From: Lepraria neglecta
Taxonomy: Eukaryota > Ascomycota > Lecanoromycetes > Lecanorales > Stereocaulaceae
Direction: 5' to 3'
Length of the DNA stretch: 64,000 bases
Assembly (NCBI GenBank): GCA_033220425.1
Contig: CM065652.1
Span: 3,410,001 to 3,474,000 of the forward strand
This document shows, piece after piece, positions 11,156 through 23,050 of the stretch; positions within the stretch are counted from its first letter, which is position 1; each line of letters starts with the position of its first letter. A program made the translations under genes and the position numbers. Below the pieces are notes generated by a model. It had not been told where the DNA came from, made no database searches, and saw only the letters and a list, made by a program, of their open reading frames with translations.

Positions 11156-11830
11156 GGAGGTGAATGAGTGGATAGATGGACGTAAAAGATTTCTCCAGCA
11201 GCGGCGCCGACGAAAGGTACAACGACTCTTCAAGTTCGCCTCACACGAGAGAGACCGCTAGCAGAAGAATATCGGAGACTGCTTGCAACACGGTATATCT
11301 TGTCACTGGGATTTACTCGCCACGGCAGCTGGCTATATTGCAAAAAGTTAGTGGGACACGCAAGGAGGGAAGTGTTGAACAGGACCGTCGGGGCGTGGCC
11401 TTTGGCAATTCGGTCTGCCACATGGCCGGTTTTACAGAGCATGTCGCATAGTGTGGCTGGAGAACGCAAGCTTTTGGTACAAGTTCGAGGAGTTCGAGGT
11501 GCTTGGTTATCTGCGAGTATGGACGAGATTTGCACCGCAATTGGCAGTGCTGTATATAACATAGCTCTCCAGAGAGAAATACCAACAATGAAGCACTCCA
11601 ATATACAATTTCGCTCTGTTATGCCATCAATCCAATAGGGCCGATTCAACCTAATTGGACCAGATTTATGCCAAGCAATTTGCTCCGAATGCATGCGTCA
11701 CTGCGCATATAAAAATCTCTACCAAGACATCCATAAAACCTTTCTCCTCATACTGTTACACGAAACACACACCATGACCAGCCATACTTGCTAGCCTTGG
11801 CCTTTGGCATACTTCCCCTCCTCTTCGACC
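11156..11830. other. intergenic interval, no supported gene
   Basis: It contains the 3' flank of uL30m and the upstream region of the sphingosine-1-phosphate lyase gene. A 154-codon minus-strand frame (11230-11694) begins with ATG but has no motif and unlikely composition. Confidence 0.45.
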
Positions 11831-13642
11831 ATGGGGAGCTCTCGAATGCCCGTCAGTCTCCGCAGCACCCTCTCAACCTCGAAGGCAGGGCCTAAAGGCA
11901 ACTATCTTTATATAGGCGCGGATCTGTAGGCTCCCTGATATCCGAAGTTCCCGACTACGGTATTGACTGCTATAACAGTCTCCGAAATCTTGTATTTGTC
12001 TTCTTTCTCATAAGATGGACGCGAAAAGCAGCTCTACAACTTAAAGGTCGCGGACTATTTGGAACGGTAGCAGAAGCCTATATTTCGATTCGAAAGACAC
12101 TCTATGGAATGTTCCTCAGGAGTCCTGGTGTGCGGAATAAAGTCCAAGCGCAGGTCGCAGAAACCCTCGCCAAACTTGAAGGGAAGCTGGTGCCTAAGGG
12201 ACCGGGCATAAGTCGATATCTCACATTACCAAAGGAGGGATGGACGGAAACACAAGTAAGAGGAGAGTTGGAGAAGTTAGGGGAAATGGAACATACAAGA
12301 TGGGAGGATGGGCTTGTCAGTGGAGCAGTATACCATGGCGGAGACGGCCTCATCAAGCTGCAAGCAGATGCTTTCCAGAAGTTCAGTGTATCGAATCCGA
12401 TACATCCAGATGTATTCCCGGGAGTGCGAAAGATGGAGGCTGAGATTGTTGCTATGGTTCTCTCCATGTTCAATGCGCCAGCCGGGGCGGCAGGAGTCAC
12501 TACGAGTGGAGGTACAGAGTCGATACTGATGGCATGCCTGAGTGCAAGACAGAAGGCCTACAGGGAGCGAGGCGTCACTGAACCTGAGATGTACGTTCCG
12601 CACATCTTATTATTTGACTCGCCACTGATTATTCCTTTCTAGGATCATACCCGAGACTGCTCACGCAGCATTCCGGAAAGCAGGCTCATACTTCAGCATC
12701 AAGGTTCACTTGGTAGCCTGCCCAGCTCCAAGCTACCAAGTACATATTCCCAGCGTTTCGCGTCTCATCAGCAGCAATACTATACTTCTCGTCGGCTCTG
12801 CTCCTAACTTCCCTCACGGCATCATCGACAACATCCCCTCGCTCTCCCGCCTTGCCCTTCGAAAGAAAAGATCTTTACCTCTCCATGTCGACTGCTGTCT
12901 CGGATCTTTCCTCGTTCCCTTCCTCTCTCGAGCCGGCTTTCCTACCGTCCCATTTGACTTCACCGTCAAGGGTGTCACCAGCATTAGCTGTGACACCCAC
13001 AAGTATGGCTTTGCACCAAAAGGAAATTCTACTTGTCTATACCGCACACAGGCACTCCGCACATATCAATATTTCATCTCTCCCGATTGGTCTGGTGGTG
13101 TATACGCATCACCGAGTATCGCTGGATCACGTCCTGGAGCTCTCATTGCCAGCTGCTGGACCAGTCTGATGTCCCAAGGTGAAAGCGGCTACATCGACAG
13201 TTGTCATAAAATTGTTGGAGCCGCTAAGAAGATCGAGACAGCAATCCGGGAAAATCCTTCTCTACGAGACGATCTTAGTGTCATGGGCAAGCCTCTTGTC
13301 AGCGTGGTAGCCTTCACATCAAAGACTCTCAATATCTACGATATCGCAGATGCTATGACAGGAAAGGGCTGGCATCTGAATGCTTTGCAAAGTCCACCGG
13401 CTATTCATGTGGCTGTGACTCTGCCAATAGTAGCCGCTGTGGACCGACTGATTGGAGACATTGTGGCAACAGTTGAGGAGGAAAAAGAGAAAGAGAGGGT
13501 AAGGATCGTCGAGGGGAAAGGTGCCAAAGGCGGCGCAAAAGGGGATACAGCAGCGTTGTATGGAGTCGCAGGAAGCTTACCAAACAAGAGTGTTGTAGTG
13601 CAGCTCGCAGGAGGGTTTTTGGACACGCTCTACAAAGCATGA
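11831..13642 (+). CDS. DPL1: Sphingosine-1-phosphate lyase (dihydrosphingosine phosphate lyase)
   Basis: Exons 11831-11925, 11979-12590 and 12643-13642 join in frame to 568 residues, close to yeast Dpl1 (589). The enzyme is a PLP-dependent aldolase of the ER membrane that cleaves phosphorylated long-chain bases to phosphoethanolamine and a fatty aldehyde, the exit step of sphingolipid breakdown. An N-terminal membrane segment ([13 protein letters not shown]) precedes [14 protein letters not shown]. Then come the substrate region [47 protein letters not shown], and the PLP lysine in [13 protein letters not shown] (Lys about 356). The first intron (53 bp, GTAGGC donor) was chosen because it is the only join that links an ATG to the conserved membrane segment. 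The second (12591-12642) has a GTACGT donor. Confidence 0.9.
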
Positions 13643-14185
13643 TCGAAGAATTTGGTAGACTGCAATGGGACAGTTAGGTACTAGCATAGCGTCTATGAAT
13701 ACACGAGAATAATGATGGAAATGCCCCAAATGCTCACCTACTTAGTCGGGAAAAGATGGTCAGGCGTAAGTCTCTTATGCGGGAATCTCGTCGTACCGAC
13801 AGCCTCTCGTCCTTTCAACATCTTTCGCGACGTAGACACCAATTTCAGCAACTGGCTCATTGCATGTGGGGGCTACTTGCTTTAGCCAGTAGCAAATTTA
13901 TCATCCAGGTATCGAAGGTACAAGATGTTCCACATTAGCTAGCTACGGCATCGAATATCCTCCACCGGCTCCCCAAACGCTCTCCAGCAATCCTCTCACC
14001 GTCCCATTACTCTCAGTCCAGTCACTTGTATGCTGGGCACTAACTTGACATGAATAACGTATACCCTGAAAGCGAGACTAACTTGGATCACGAGATCTCA
14101 TTCCATTCAAATCATCTCATCCATGCTGCGTAACTACTACCATACTAGACTCGTATGCACATATCAACATCTTCGTCAACAATTC
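13643..14185. other. intergenic interval between convergent genes
   Basis: It lies between the stops of DPL1 (plus) and RRP12 (minus), so it holds both 3' UTRs. No gene is supported. Confidence 0.5.
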
Positions 14186-17100
14186 TCACCTCCGCCCTCC
14201 ACCCTTCATAACCCTTCCACCCCTGACCCCCCCGCCGCCACCACCACTCCTCCCACTCAACCCCCTCCTCTCAACCCTCTTCCCGATCCCACCCCTCCCC
14301 CTCGAAAAACTCTTTCCACTCCCCCTAACCCTATCCACCCTCCTCCCCTCCTTGCCTTCTTTCCCTCCACCCCCAGCACCATCACTAAACTTAACCTGCT
14401 TCTTCCCTCCCTTATCATTTCTATCATCGTCATCATCAACATCCATCCCATCACCACCCCCACTACTCTTTTCCCGTTTATTAGAGAACTTCAGCCGACC
14501 GCCCCGGCCGCGCTGCACAGCATCCCTCCCCTTAATAGCATCGACATATGCATTGATACCTCCCTCAAGACTAACATCCGCATTATTCCCATCAACGTCG
14601 AAATCAAGCGCCATTGCATCGTCTTCATCCCCATCATCTGCATCATTAAAAATCAACTTGCCATCGAGGTCCGTCTTATTCTTCCTCTGCTTAGACGGCG
14701 CTAGTTTCATAGCTTGCGGCTTGCGCGACGAGATATGAGCCAGCGATTTCCGATCCAGCAAATCAAGAGGCTCATCCGCATCTTCAGTGATATAGGTCTG
14801 GCCCCCTTTACCATTCCTAGCAGGCTCGTCGTCAGAGCGGTGCCCGACATCAGAATCAGAGGAGGAATCGCTTCCGTAGAGCGCTTCGTCGTATTCGCTT
14901 TCAAATCTACCCTTCCTCTTCTCCGTCTCCCTCTCTCCAGCGACACCTTGCGTGCCCTCCGCCTTGTGTCGCTTAGCGCGTTCTTTGGTTTTGCGGATGT
15001 TGTTGATGAATTTCTTGTCATCTTCTGCGCAGTGTTTTTCGATGGCTTCGAAGCCGAAGCGGCGGATGGCGCGCTCGAAGATGTGTTTTACTTTTGCTCT
15101 GAAATGGGCTTTGTGTTCTCGAGACCAGGCCATGAGGCCTGGTACTAATGTTTCTAGGCGAGGTTTTACGATTGATTCGGGGAGATAGATGATCGCGACT
15201 TTTACGAAACCGAGGACGCTGCGGACGATTTCGCGGTTTGAGGATGTGAGGAAGAGATCCATTGTTTGGACTAGGTCTTCGATTACGGCGTTTGGGAGTT
15301 GAGAGGCGAATTCGTAAAGGATTCGAGTGAGCGCTGTAATGCTTGCGGACACCATGTGTGGCGTTGAGCCTACTAAGCCGGCTGAGACCATGGTGAAAAA
15401 TTCTTCTAGGGACGCAGTTGCGGTAGGGGCATCGGCTGCCATATGTGGGATTTGTGACTGGTCGATCTGGCCGCCTTGAGACATCTTCTTTGCCATGAGG
15501 ACGAGGAGGTCGAATGCTGCTGTTCGGGCTTTTTCGTTGACTTCTTTGGCAGAGATAACGACTTCGGAGAGGATGGAGGGAATGAAGTGGAGGCTTGTTT
15601 GGGGGAGATATTCGATTACGACGGCGATGGCTGCGAGGCGATCACGGCGCGCTGGGGCGGAGACAGTCGATGCGGTGGTGAGGAGGAGGGATTGGAGTTC
15701 TGAATTGCGGTCTAGGAGGGCGAGGGTGCCGGTTGGGGAGGTGGCGAGGCGGGGGAGGAGCTTGTAGGCTTTCTTTTGGAGTTGGGGGTCGGATGATTGG
15801 GGGAGGATGAGGGCCGCGAGGGAGAAGAGAGCTGGGAAGGTAGGGCGTGGGAGGTAGATTGAGAGAGTGATTATTAGGTCCATTAAGGTGTGACTTGTTG
15901 GAGGCATTTTGTTGGAGGTGGATTGCTTTTGTTTTTGCTTGTCGGCTTGGGTTTGGGAGGTGGATTCCGCGAGGGCGGCTTCGAGCATAGTGGTTACGCG
16001 ATTGAAGGTGTCGAGCAGCTCCTATCTGGATGTCAGTATTGAATGATCTGCTAAATGGGTGAAGAAACGCACCTTTTCAGGCGTGATGCTCAAGTAGGCA
16101 TTGATACATTGCAGAATGTAGCCTCTGTATTGAGGAAGAGTCTGACTGTACACGTTGAACAATACTGCCAGTAAGTTGCCAGCAAATGTCGCCAGATGCT
16201 CAATATTCTTCTGTGCATCGCCCTTTGTCATCCTCTTGTGCAGAAGTAGGTCTTGTTCAGAGACCTCGCTTGAAAAAAAGTCCTGATTCGACTCTACCAG
16301 AGTCTGAAGAGCTCTGCAAATATCCGTTCGCAGCTCTACCTGCTTGTAGAGTAGATTCGCTAGCATTTCCGCAAAGCTTTGATCAAATGATGTCGTCAAA
16401 TCAAGCGATGAATTGCAATATCCTGGCAACAAAGCCCAGATCTGCTGAACCAGAGTCTCGAATATCTTGATCTCCATAGTTTTCTCAGATGTCCCATTGT
16501 CGATGACTCTTTGAAACATGGTCTCACTTAGAGGGACGAATTCCGATCTGAAGTGCGCTAGGTTGGTATTCTGTACATGGTCTCGAAGTATTGGCAAGAG
16601 CCACGCCCTTCCCGGCTGTCCTGATTTTGGCTTCGTTAGATGCAGAGGCAGAACATTGAGGACGCTCTCAGGGCCCATAGCTTCAACAGCCTTGCCGAGA
16701 ACAGCATCAGCTTCTTTCTTGCCATTAAACGAGTCATTGCCTCGCAGCTCGCCAACAGTCTTTACAACTTCGTCTAGTAGACCAGTTGACCTCCACCTGA
16801 AGGCTGCGAAAAGAGCTGATAGTACAGTGAAGACCTCCATCCACGCAGACTGATACTTGACACTAAGCAGGGCAATCGCGGACTTTGCAACCTTCTCCAG
16901 CACCTTCTCGTTGTAGATCGATGGCTCGAGTATGACAGTATCTGGCATGCAGTTGACGAGAAATGAGATGAGACATTCTGCAGCTGATACGCGGATATTA
17001 TGAAACGAGGAAGCAAGGAAGCCGGAGACCATGTCGAAGAGCTCAGGCAGCTTTTGAAAGGTATCCTCGGGACTGATCTGCGCTGAAACATCGTACCCTC

Positions 17101-18088
17101 TTGATATGACTGCGATCCATGGAGGTAATAGCTGTGAATCATTTTGCGAAGGGCGAAGTTCAGAGATAGCTTCCATAAGTCGAGGTAGTTTTGCAGAAGA
17201 TAATTCGTCAGCCATGCTGGTAAATATGACCTCGAAGATCTCAAATGCAGCCATTGTGAGGTACTCATTGTTTGATTTCGAGATAGTCATCAGCACTTCG
17301 CAAAGTGGCTCAATCTTCTTGCTGGGCCAACCTCCAGAAGCCGACGCTATCGTCTTGACCAGCTGTAGCGCATGCATGAGACCTGGCTGATGCTCTTCAT
17401 GTTTCTGACCTTTGCCCTTTTTTTTTCCGCTCGCAGCTGCCATATCATTGACATTGCGCAGCGCTGTCTCAGCACACATATCTGCAGTTGGGTGATCCAA
17501 CGAAGGGCTCGGCGGTGCATTCTGGAGTACGTGAGTGATCGCGTCTTGTGCTCGCTTTCGTACCTTGGGTCTGTGGTCTACTGCCAGTACCAGTAAGCCA
17601 GCAATGGCCCGCCTTGGACCAATCTGTGTCTGTGGTAGTGCCCATGCTGCATTGTCCTGGGCGACGAGTAGTGACTCGAGGCATCCAATTGACGATCGTA
17701 TCAGCGGAGCTTCGATATCGCTGTGTGTCAAAACGGGTGCAAGGCTGGTAAGGATCGGCGAGAACTTAGAGCGGAGGAGAGGCGCTGGTACGTGTGGCGC
17801 AACAATATCCAGCAGGTATACGACGGAGGTTGCAAGCTCTTTGTTCACTATGCCATTCGAAGCGGAGACAGATTGACCGAGGAGGGCGAGCAACGCGGCG
17901 AAATAGGCTGTCGGTGTCGCGCCATGTTTCTGCTCCTTGAGGGTATCCTCGACTGCTGAGAGAACGACGGCCGTCTGCTTTCGGTCAGCTGTGGTCAGGG
18001 AAGATTGGGGGCGTCCAATCTGCCCTACCTCGCGCTGATTCTGCAGCTTGGGCGATCTGATCTTGTTTAATTTTTCGGTGAGCGACAT
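14186..18088 (-). CDS. RRP12: Ribosomal RNA-processing protein Rrp12 (HEAT-repeat pre-40S export factor)
   Basis: Exons 16073-18088 and 14186-16021 join in phase 0 across a 51-bp intron (GTGCGT donor, CTGAC, TAG) to 1283 residues; yeast Rrp12 has 1228. The protein is a karyopherin-like HEAT-repeat factor that binds Ran and RNA and is needed for export of both ribosomal subunits and for 18S rRNA maturation. Visible landmarks are the N-terminal MSLTEKLNKIRSPKLQNQ, a long all-helical middle with the NUC173-type region (residues about 430-650), RAIRRFGFEAIEKHCAEDDK near residue 990, an acidic stretch, and a basic Gly/Arg-rich tail (GRGGIGKRVERRG). I chose ATG 18088 because the longer frame upstream has no ATG. 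Confidence 0.93.
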
Positions 18089-18423
18089 CTTGGGGGGATG
18101 CCTCAAGGGCGCGCTGTGATGTGACGATTCATGTTGTGTGCGGTTTGCCTAGACCTGAATTTTGAGAGTTCGATATCGATAGGACACACGCTAAGTTTTA
18201 GCGCCCGTTTCTAGGGCTTAGTGGCATCTAGAGCCTAGCCTCAAGATTCATACTTTAAGAACGCCTCAATTGCTGGCCATTGTATGCTCTCCAAGCTTCA
18301 TTAATTGGCTATCTCCCATAGGACTTGCAATGACAGGTAATGCTCTCCCCAGTGCTCATATCCTTCACTTCCACTTCCAAGCTCAACATCCACTCATCAA
18401 ATCAATTTGCTACTGCTTGACGC
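18089..18423. other. intergenic interval
   Basis: This is the RRP12 promoter side and the 3' flank of the con-10 homologue. No further gene is seen. Confidence 0.5.
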
Positions 18424-18723
18424 TTAAGAAGCAGACCCAGCAGATCCACCCTTAGCTCCTGCCTCTTTCGCCTTCTCACTGCCTGGCTCGAAAGACCCGC
18501 TAGATGCTTTGCCACCCATGGATGCAATTTCCTTCTGCACATGTGTATATCAGTAATGTGGAATTACAAGACTATCAGAGCGAAAGCAATCGCTTACCTG
18601 CTTGTCGGGATCCATGGAGGCGAAACCACCATTAGTGCTGGCCTGGCCGCCTTTCTGAGCGATGGCAGAGACTTCCTCTTGAGGACGGTTGGCAAAGTTA
18701 CCGGGATTAGAGTTGGCGGACAT
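18424..18723 (-). CDS. con-10: Conidiation-specific protein 10 (con-10) family, KGG stress protein
   Basis: Exons 18598-18723 and 18424-18534, joined across a 63-bp intron (GTAAGC donor, TGCAG acceptor), give 78 residues. The product is small, hydrophilic and full of KGG-type repeats: NPGNFANRPQEEVSAIAQKG, GGFASMDPDKQ, KEIASMGGKASSGSFEPGSE and KAKEAGAKGG. This is the con-10/GsiB-like family, known from Neurospora as a transcript abundant during conidiation and induced by light or stress. Its biochemical role is unknown; a desiccation or stress-protectant role is inferred from similarity to bacterial KGG proteins. The gene is below 100 codons and split, so simple ORF calling misses it. Confidence 0.9.
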
Positions 18724-19331
18724 GATGTAAATTTCGGAATCGGATATTTCGATATGAAGGTGGTTTTGTTGTGGTTTTCTCTGTGAGAATGGAGGAGGAG
18801 GATGATGATGATGATGATGATGGAGAGATTTTGTCCAGACGAGGGAAATTTGGAATTCTTATAGAATTCATTTTCGGCTCCAGGCTCCAGCTGCTCTTGA
18901 CGTAATGGTAATGATGTCAATTATTGACGTAAAGCATCAGCTTTCAGCGGTGTGAATATGCAAGTATCTATGCAACATATCACTTCGATATCCAATTGAA
19001 ATAGGGTCCAAACCCCGCTCGACGGTTGTCATGAGTCGATTCCATTCAGACTAATCGATCTGAGAGCGTGTATGTATCGCGTTCAAGATCCGCGCCAATA
19101 AAGGCTCGCTTCTGCCTGGCCAGATGCAGATGATGGCCGGGATCGAATATCGGAATGACAGAAAGAGAGATATATGAGTGGAGCCAACGGGACCTGTCGT
19201 AATACTTGACTTGAAGATATATGGCGTGATTGATGGGATATCACGGTTTTCCTTCTATATACAAAGTCCTTCAAGATCGTGGTCGACTATCAGGCGTAAA
19301 TTGGCGCGAGTAGAGCCAAGAGTAGGCTTCT
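18724..19331. other. con-10 upstream region
   Basis: It holds the promoter of the con-10 homologue and the 3' flank of the TMEM115-like gene. No other gene is supported. Confidence 0.5.
18791..18822 (+). repeat. (GGA)n/(GAT)n microsatellite
   Basis: Three GGA/GAG triplets run into seven GAT triplets, about 70-100 bp upstream of the con-10 start codon, probably in its 5' UTR. Confidence 0.85.
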
Positions 19332-20445
19332 TTAGGCCTGAGAGTTTTCGACTGGTGTTTCGTTGCTTTCAGCTCGTGGCTCTTGCGCACTCGATCGTGG
19401 CGGAGCAGCGGCCGGCTGCTGCTTAGTAGCAGTAGCTGCTTGTAGTCTCTGATCCAGAGCTTTCAGGGCAAGAGCTCTTCTCCGCTCTGCTTCTTCCCTC
19501 TTTCCACCACCACCTGCTCGTCTGCCTCCCTGATTCAGCAGGCTTGGCAAGCCCCCTTCACCTCTTGCAGTAGCTTGCACGTTGCTAGTCTCGACGTCCT
19601 CCGCAGAGAAGGGTATCAATACATGTACAGCCACCAAGGTTTTGTAGACTCTGTCCGCGACCAGAGCGATTGGCGGTTGGACCACGTCAGGCCAGAAGTA
19701 GGCGAAGGCGAAAGTCTCGGACGCATCTCCCCTTATGGTACTACCTCCTGTGCTCGCGCCTGAGAGGTCTACTAGTTTCTTGAAGAACCGTAGGTATGTC
19801 CAACTTGTGAAGAAGCCTGTCCATGCCAAGACGAGTGCGCTGTCTGTGCCCAGGATGAAACCTGAGATTGTATTCGCCGCAAGGAAGATGGCAGGGAAAT
19901 GTTTAACGCGGACCTTGATGAGGCCCTTTAGTATAGTAACCGTGTGTTCGGGTACGAGCTGCTTGAATGCCACGAGAAAGGCGCCTTGGAGAGCAACGGA
20001 GCCTTGGATGTAGGCCAAGCTACGATAAGCCAACGTCAGCCAGAACGTCCTACTTTGGAGGGGGGTAACAATGTACATACGCTCTCGACTCATCTCGTGT
20101 AATGGCAAACCAGAGCACATAGAAGAATGTAGCTGCGATGTTAGGCAGCACCGTCACCAAAAGCACGAATTTCCCAAACTCCGTAGAGCTCCACGCACGC
20201 TCCAAGTATTTCCCGCCATACAGTATAGTTGCACCAGCTATCAACAGCGTGACGACGTTTTGTTCAGCAAAGGTAGCAGTCACGTAGACCCAAGGGTAGA
20301 ACAATGACCATTGTGGGACGATAGCAAGGAAGCCTTGGTCTAGGCCTCCGAAGATATAGCGGGTGATCTGGTGAGTGACAGAGATAGCAGCGAGGAGGGC
20401 GAGAAGGACGCGGGTCAGTGGCGGTATGCTAATGCGCATCTGCAT
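19332..20445 (-). CDS. TMEM115-like (DUF1751) Golgi multi-span membrane protein
   Basis: Exons 20081-20445 and 19332-20019 join across a 61-bp intron (GTATGT donor, CTGAC, TAG acceptor) to 350 residues. The protein is related to human TMEM115 and yeast YOL107W, rhomboid-fold Golgi proteins without protease residues that affect retrograde Golgi-to-ER traffic. The sequence shows hydrophobic segments at about 8-25, 50-80, 95-115, 125-145, 165-185 and 195-210, the hallmark WSLFYPWVYVTATFAEQNV and YGGKYLERAWSSTEFGKF, and FFTSWTYLRFFK. The C-terminal 110 residues are cytosolic, Gly/Arg- and Ala/Gln-rich and poorly conserved. No His/Ser catalytic pair was noticed. Start ATG 20445; an ATG two codons later is also possible. 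Confidence 0.9.
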
Positions 20446-20967
20446 TGTGAAACGTGATGATGTTTACGTCGCCGGAAGAGGCTCATGGCCTTTCCGTACC
20501 AGTGTCAGACTTTTGGGCAAGGCTTGGCGGGAGCCGTTGCAGGGATTTCATGTGCCGGACCCAAAAGATCAAAGGACCAGTGCGATTATTATTAACAACA
20601 CCCCACGCGGTGGCGCCTTTAATGCAAGGTGTCGCTGTCAGCTTGGCTAGAAGAGCCAGACCTTCTTGGTAAGAACATCAAACACATCCCGAGTAAGTTT
20701 TCTCCATCAAACAGAACGGTGGATGTTCCAGGGCAGCAAGGGTCCTGTTTAAGATCTGAGCTGGCGGCATTTGGCAGGTCCTTCGGGCACTAACTTAGCC
20801 TGGAACTTTGACGCTTTCCTTGCCGATGCTAGCTGATCCTCAATCACACCCAACCATTTCTGCGGCCACGCCTCCACAACTCCTCTTCATCTAATCTGTA
20901 CCATCATCAAGTATAGTCAGCGCGACATTCGGCCGTATGTAGTGTATGCGACAACTTAATCATCGTC
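20446..20967. promoter_or_regulatory. divergent promoter region (TMEM115-like / Sif2-like)
   Basis: The 522 bp separate two genes transcribed apart. No gene and no named operator is visible. Confidence 0.5.
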
Positions 20968-23050
20968 ATGGCGGCAGGTTCTTTGACCTCCGATCATGTT
21001 AATTATCTCATCTGGAGGTATGTGCCGCCTTGCTAGGCACAACATGAAACGAGTTTGCTAACATCATGACTCGGAAAGGTACCTGCAGGAATCGGGTACG
21101 AATATCTAGATCTTGTATCACGAGATTAATGAGGATACTGATATTCCACAGGTCACGGTGAAGCAGCGGTCAAATTGCAGCGTGACTGGCTTCAAGACCC
21201 CCAATCTCTGCCCTTTGCACAACGCATCAAGACCCATGCCTTGGTGTCATTGGTGCAAAAGGGCTTACAATATCTTCAAGTCGAGCAATCATTAGATCAG
21301 GTAAGTTCTCTTACGCGGTATCAACAGCACTCTCTTAGAATTGATAGCCTGGGAACCGGAATGCCTTATCGGCGGCAACGCTTTTCTTTGGCGCTGAATC
21401 CGGAAGGGCATCATCATCAACGAATCAGGAACAATTCGACGATGCCGCGCAAACCTCTCCAAGGCCACGCAAACATGGACGGGAAAATACCACTAATGGA
21501 TTGGGCTTGGACTTTACTGCGCCAACACCAGCACCAAAGCGACCCCGTCGAAGCAACAATGGGACTGAAGCGCCCCTCAACGGCGATCGACAAGCTAACG
21601 ACAGCATGCAAATCGATCAGAACGGATATCATTATCAACACGAGCCATCTGTGCCAGTATCGCCGCCTGGTTATTCTCCTACAGAGGATGGCGCTAATGG
21701 AATGGATCTCGATGAAGATGCCGACGCTCCTGGCAGCCCCACGCCGGAAGACCAACTAATACAGGCATTGACTAATGGACCAAGCAGAGCTGTTCAGAGC
21801 GACAAAATTGCTGAATTGGGACCGCAAACGAGTGTCTTGAGCGTGCCTGATAAAACCCACGTGATGCACACTGCATGGAACCCGAAAGATCCAACGATCC
21901 TTGCTGTGGCTGGCGAGGCGCTATGCCGTCTTTGGTACATATCCAGAACGGCATCTTTTGCCGACAACCACAAATCTTATGTCGATATCCTCGATCCAGC
22001 ATACCCTTCTCTGGTCACTACTATGGCATGGAATCCTGCCGGGGGCATACTCGCCGTCGCCACCCGCGACGATACCTCCGATTGGGTTGGCGCGGTCAGC
22101 CTTTGGTCGAAAACGGGCAAAGCCCTCGACGAGCTTCCAGCAGCACAAGATACAGTACTCACGCTGCGCTGGTCGCCCTCTGGCAACCAACTCCTTGGCA
22201 TCACCGCCTCCGGGACCGGTACATCCTCACTCATACTCTGGGACATCAACTCGTCACAAGCAATGCCCCCTCACCAACTCCCCAATACCTTTCGAGACGC
22301 CGCCTGGATCTCCAATAACCAACTCACCATCTGTGGCCACGACATAATCGCCTCCTCTCTTCTCGAAGGTGGACGCATACTCGCGCTGAACACCCGCCCC
22401 GACCCCGAAGCCCACCAGGCTTGGAGCCACATCTGCTACGACTCCCGCACCCACACCATCGCCCTCGCCGCAGAAGACACAGGCGTACTCGGTCTCATCG
22501 ACTCATCAGACGCCCTGCGCACTCACACCGCCCACGAAGAGCAAATCACAGCTCTAGCCTACCAGCCCGTCACCAACCTCTCTGCCTACCCAGCCAGTGC
22601 ACCCCGCCTCCTCGCCACATCCTCCCTCGACGGTACCGTCAAAATATGGGACGCAAAACGACCCTTCACACTAGTGCATAATCTTCCTCTCGGTTACGCA
22701 ATGCCCGCGATGGCTATGTCGTTTACGCCAGACGGGTTTCTGGTCGCAGGTGCGAATTGGAACAGAGCGCTCATATGGAACGCGGAGGCTGGTGGTCTAC
22801 CGAAAGCGAGCTGGAAAGGGGATTTGGGGAGGTTGACAAATGGACTGCTTACGAATGGTGATGGAGATGATCGTAATATGGATGAGGATGGAATAGGGGG
22901 GAGCAGAATTGTTCGTTGAGTTGGGATGCTGAAGGTGGGAAGCTGGCGCTCGGAGTGGGGAGCCAGGTACGTTCTTCTCGTCCACGAATCATTGGGTTAC
23001 AAGTAGCTAACGAGGATGCCCAGATTTCGATCATCAACTTTCGACCTTGA
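20968..23050 (+). CDS. LisH and WD40 protein of the Sif2/TBL1 type (Set3/SMRT-type deacetylase complex)
   Basis: The exons are 20968-21017, a 17-bp microexon 21079-21095, 21152-21300, 21348-22966 and 23024-23050. The N-terminus SLTSDHVNYLIWR-YLQESG is a LisH domain, followed by AAVKLQRDWLQDPQSLPFA, an acidic linker, and about seven WD40 repeats from residue 180 (VMHTAWNPKDPTILAVAGE; LATSSLDGTVKIWDAKRPF; LVAGANWNRALIWNAEAGG). The family member in yeast is Sif2 of the Set3C histone deacetylase complex and in animals TBL1/TBLR1; a role in transcriptional repression is inferred. After GIGG at 22893-22898 (a run of six G) the frame slips: the natural ending (CSLSWDAEGGKLALGVGSQ, then ISIINFRP and TGA at 23048-23050) lies one frame away. 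A seventh G would restore it. A weak GTTGAC donor at about 22833 is the alternative. Confidence 0.82.

Noticed and set aside
11230-11694. 154-codon minus-strand frame starting with ATG
   Set aside because: No motif, unlikely composition, and it overlaps the upstream region of DPL1; open by chance.
12591-12642. reading through the second DPL1 intron as coding
   Set aside because: It ends in a stop and breaks the conserved [12 protein letters not shown] text; the 52-bp intron has proper signals.
14123-14704. 193-codon Pro/Thr-rich plus-strand frame
   Set aside because: It is the antisense of the Gly/Arg-rich and acidic tail of RRP12, whose codon use leaves the opposite strand open.
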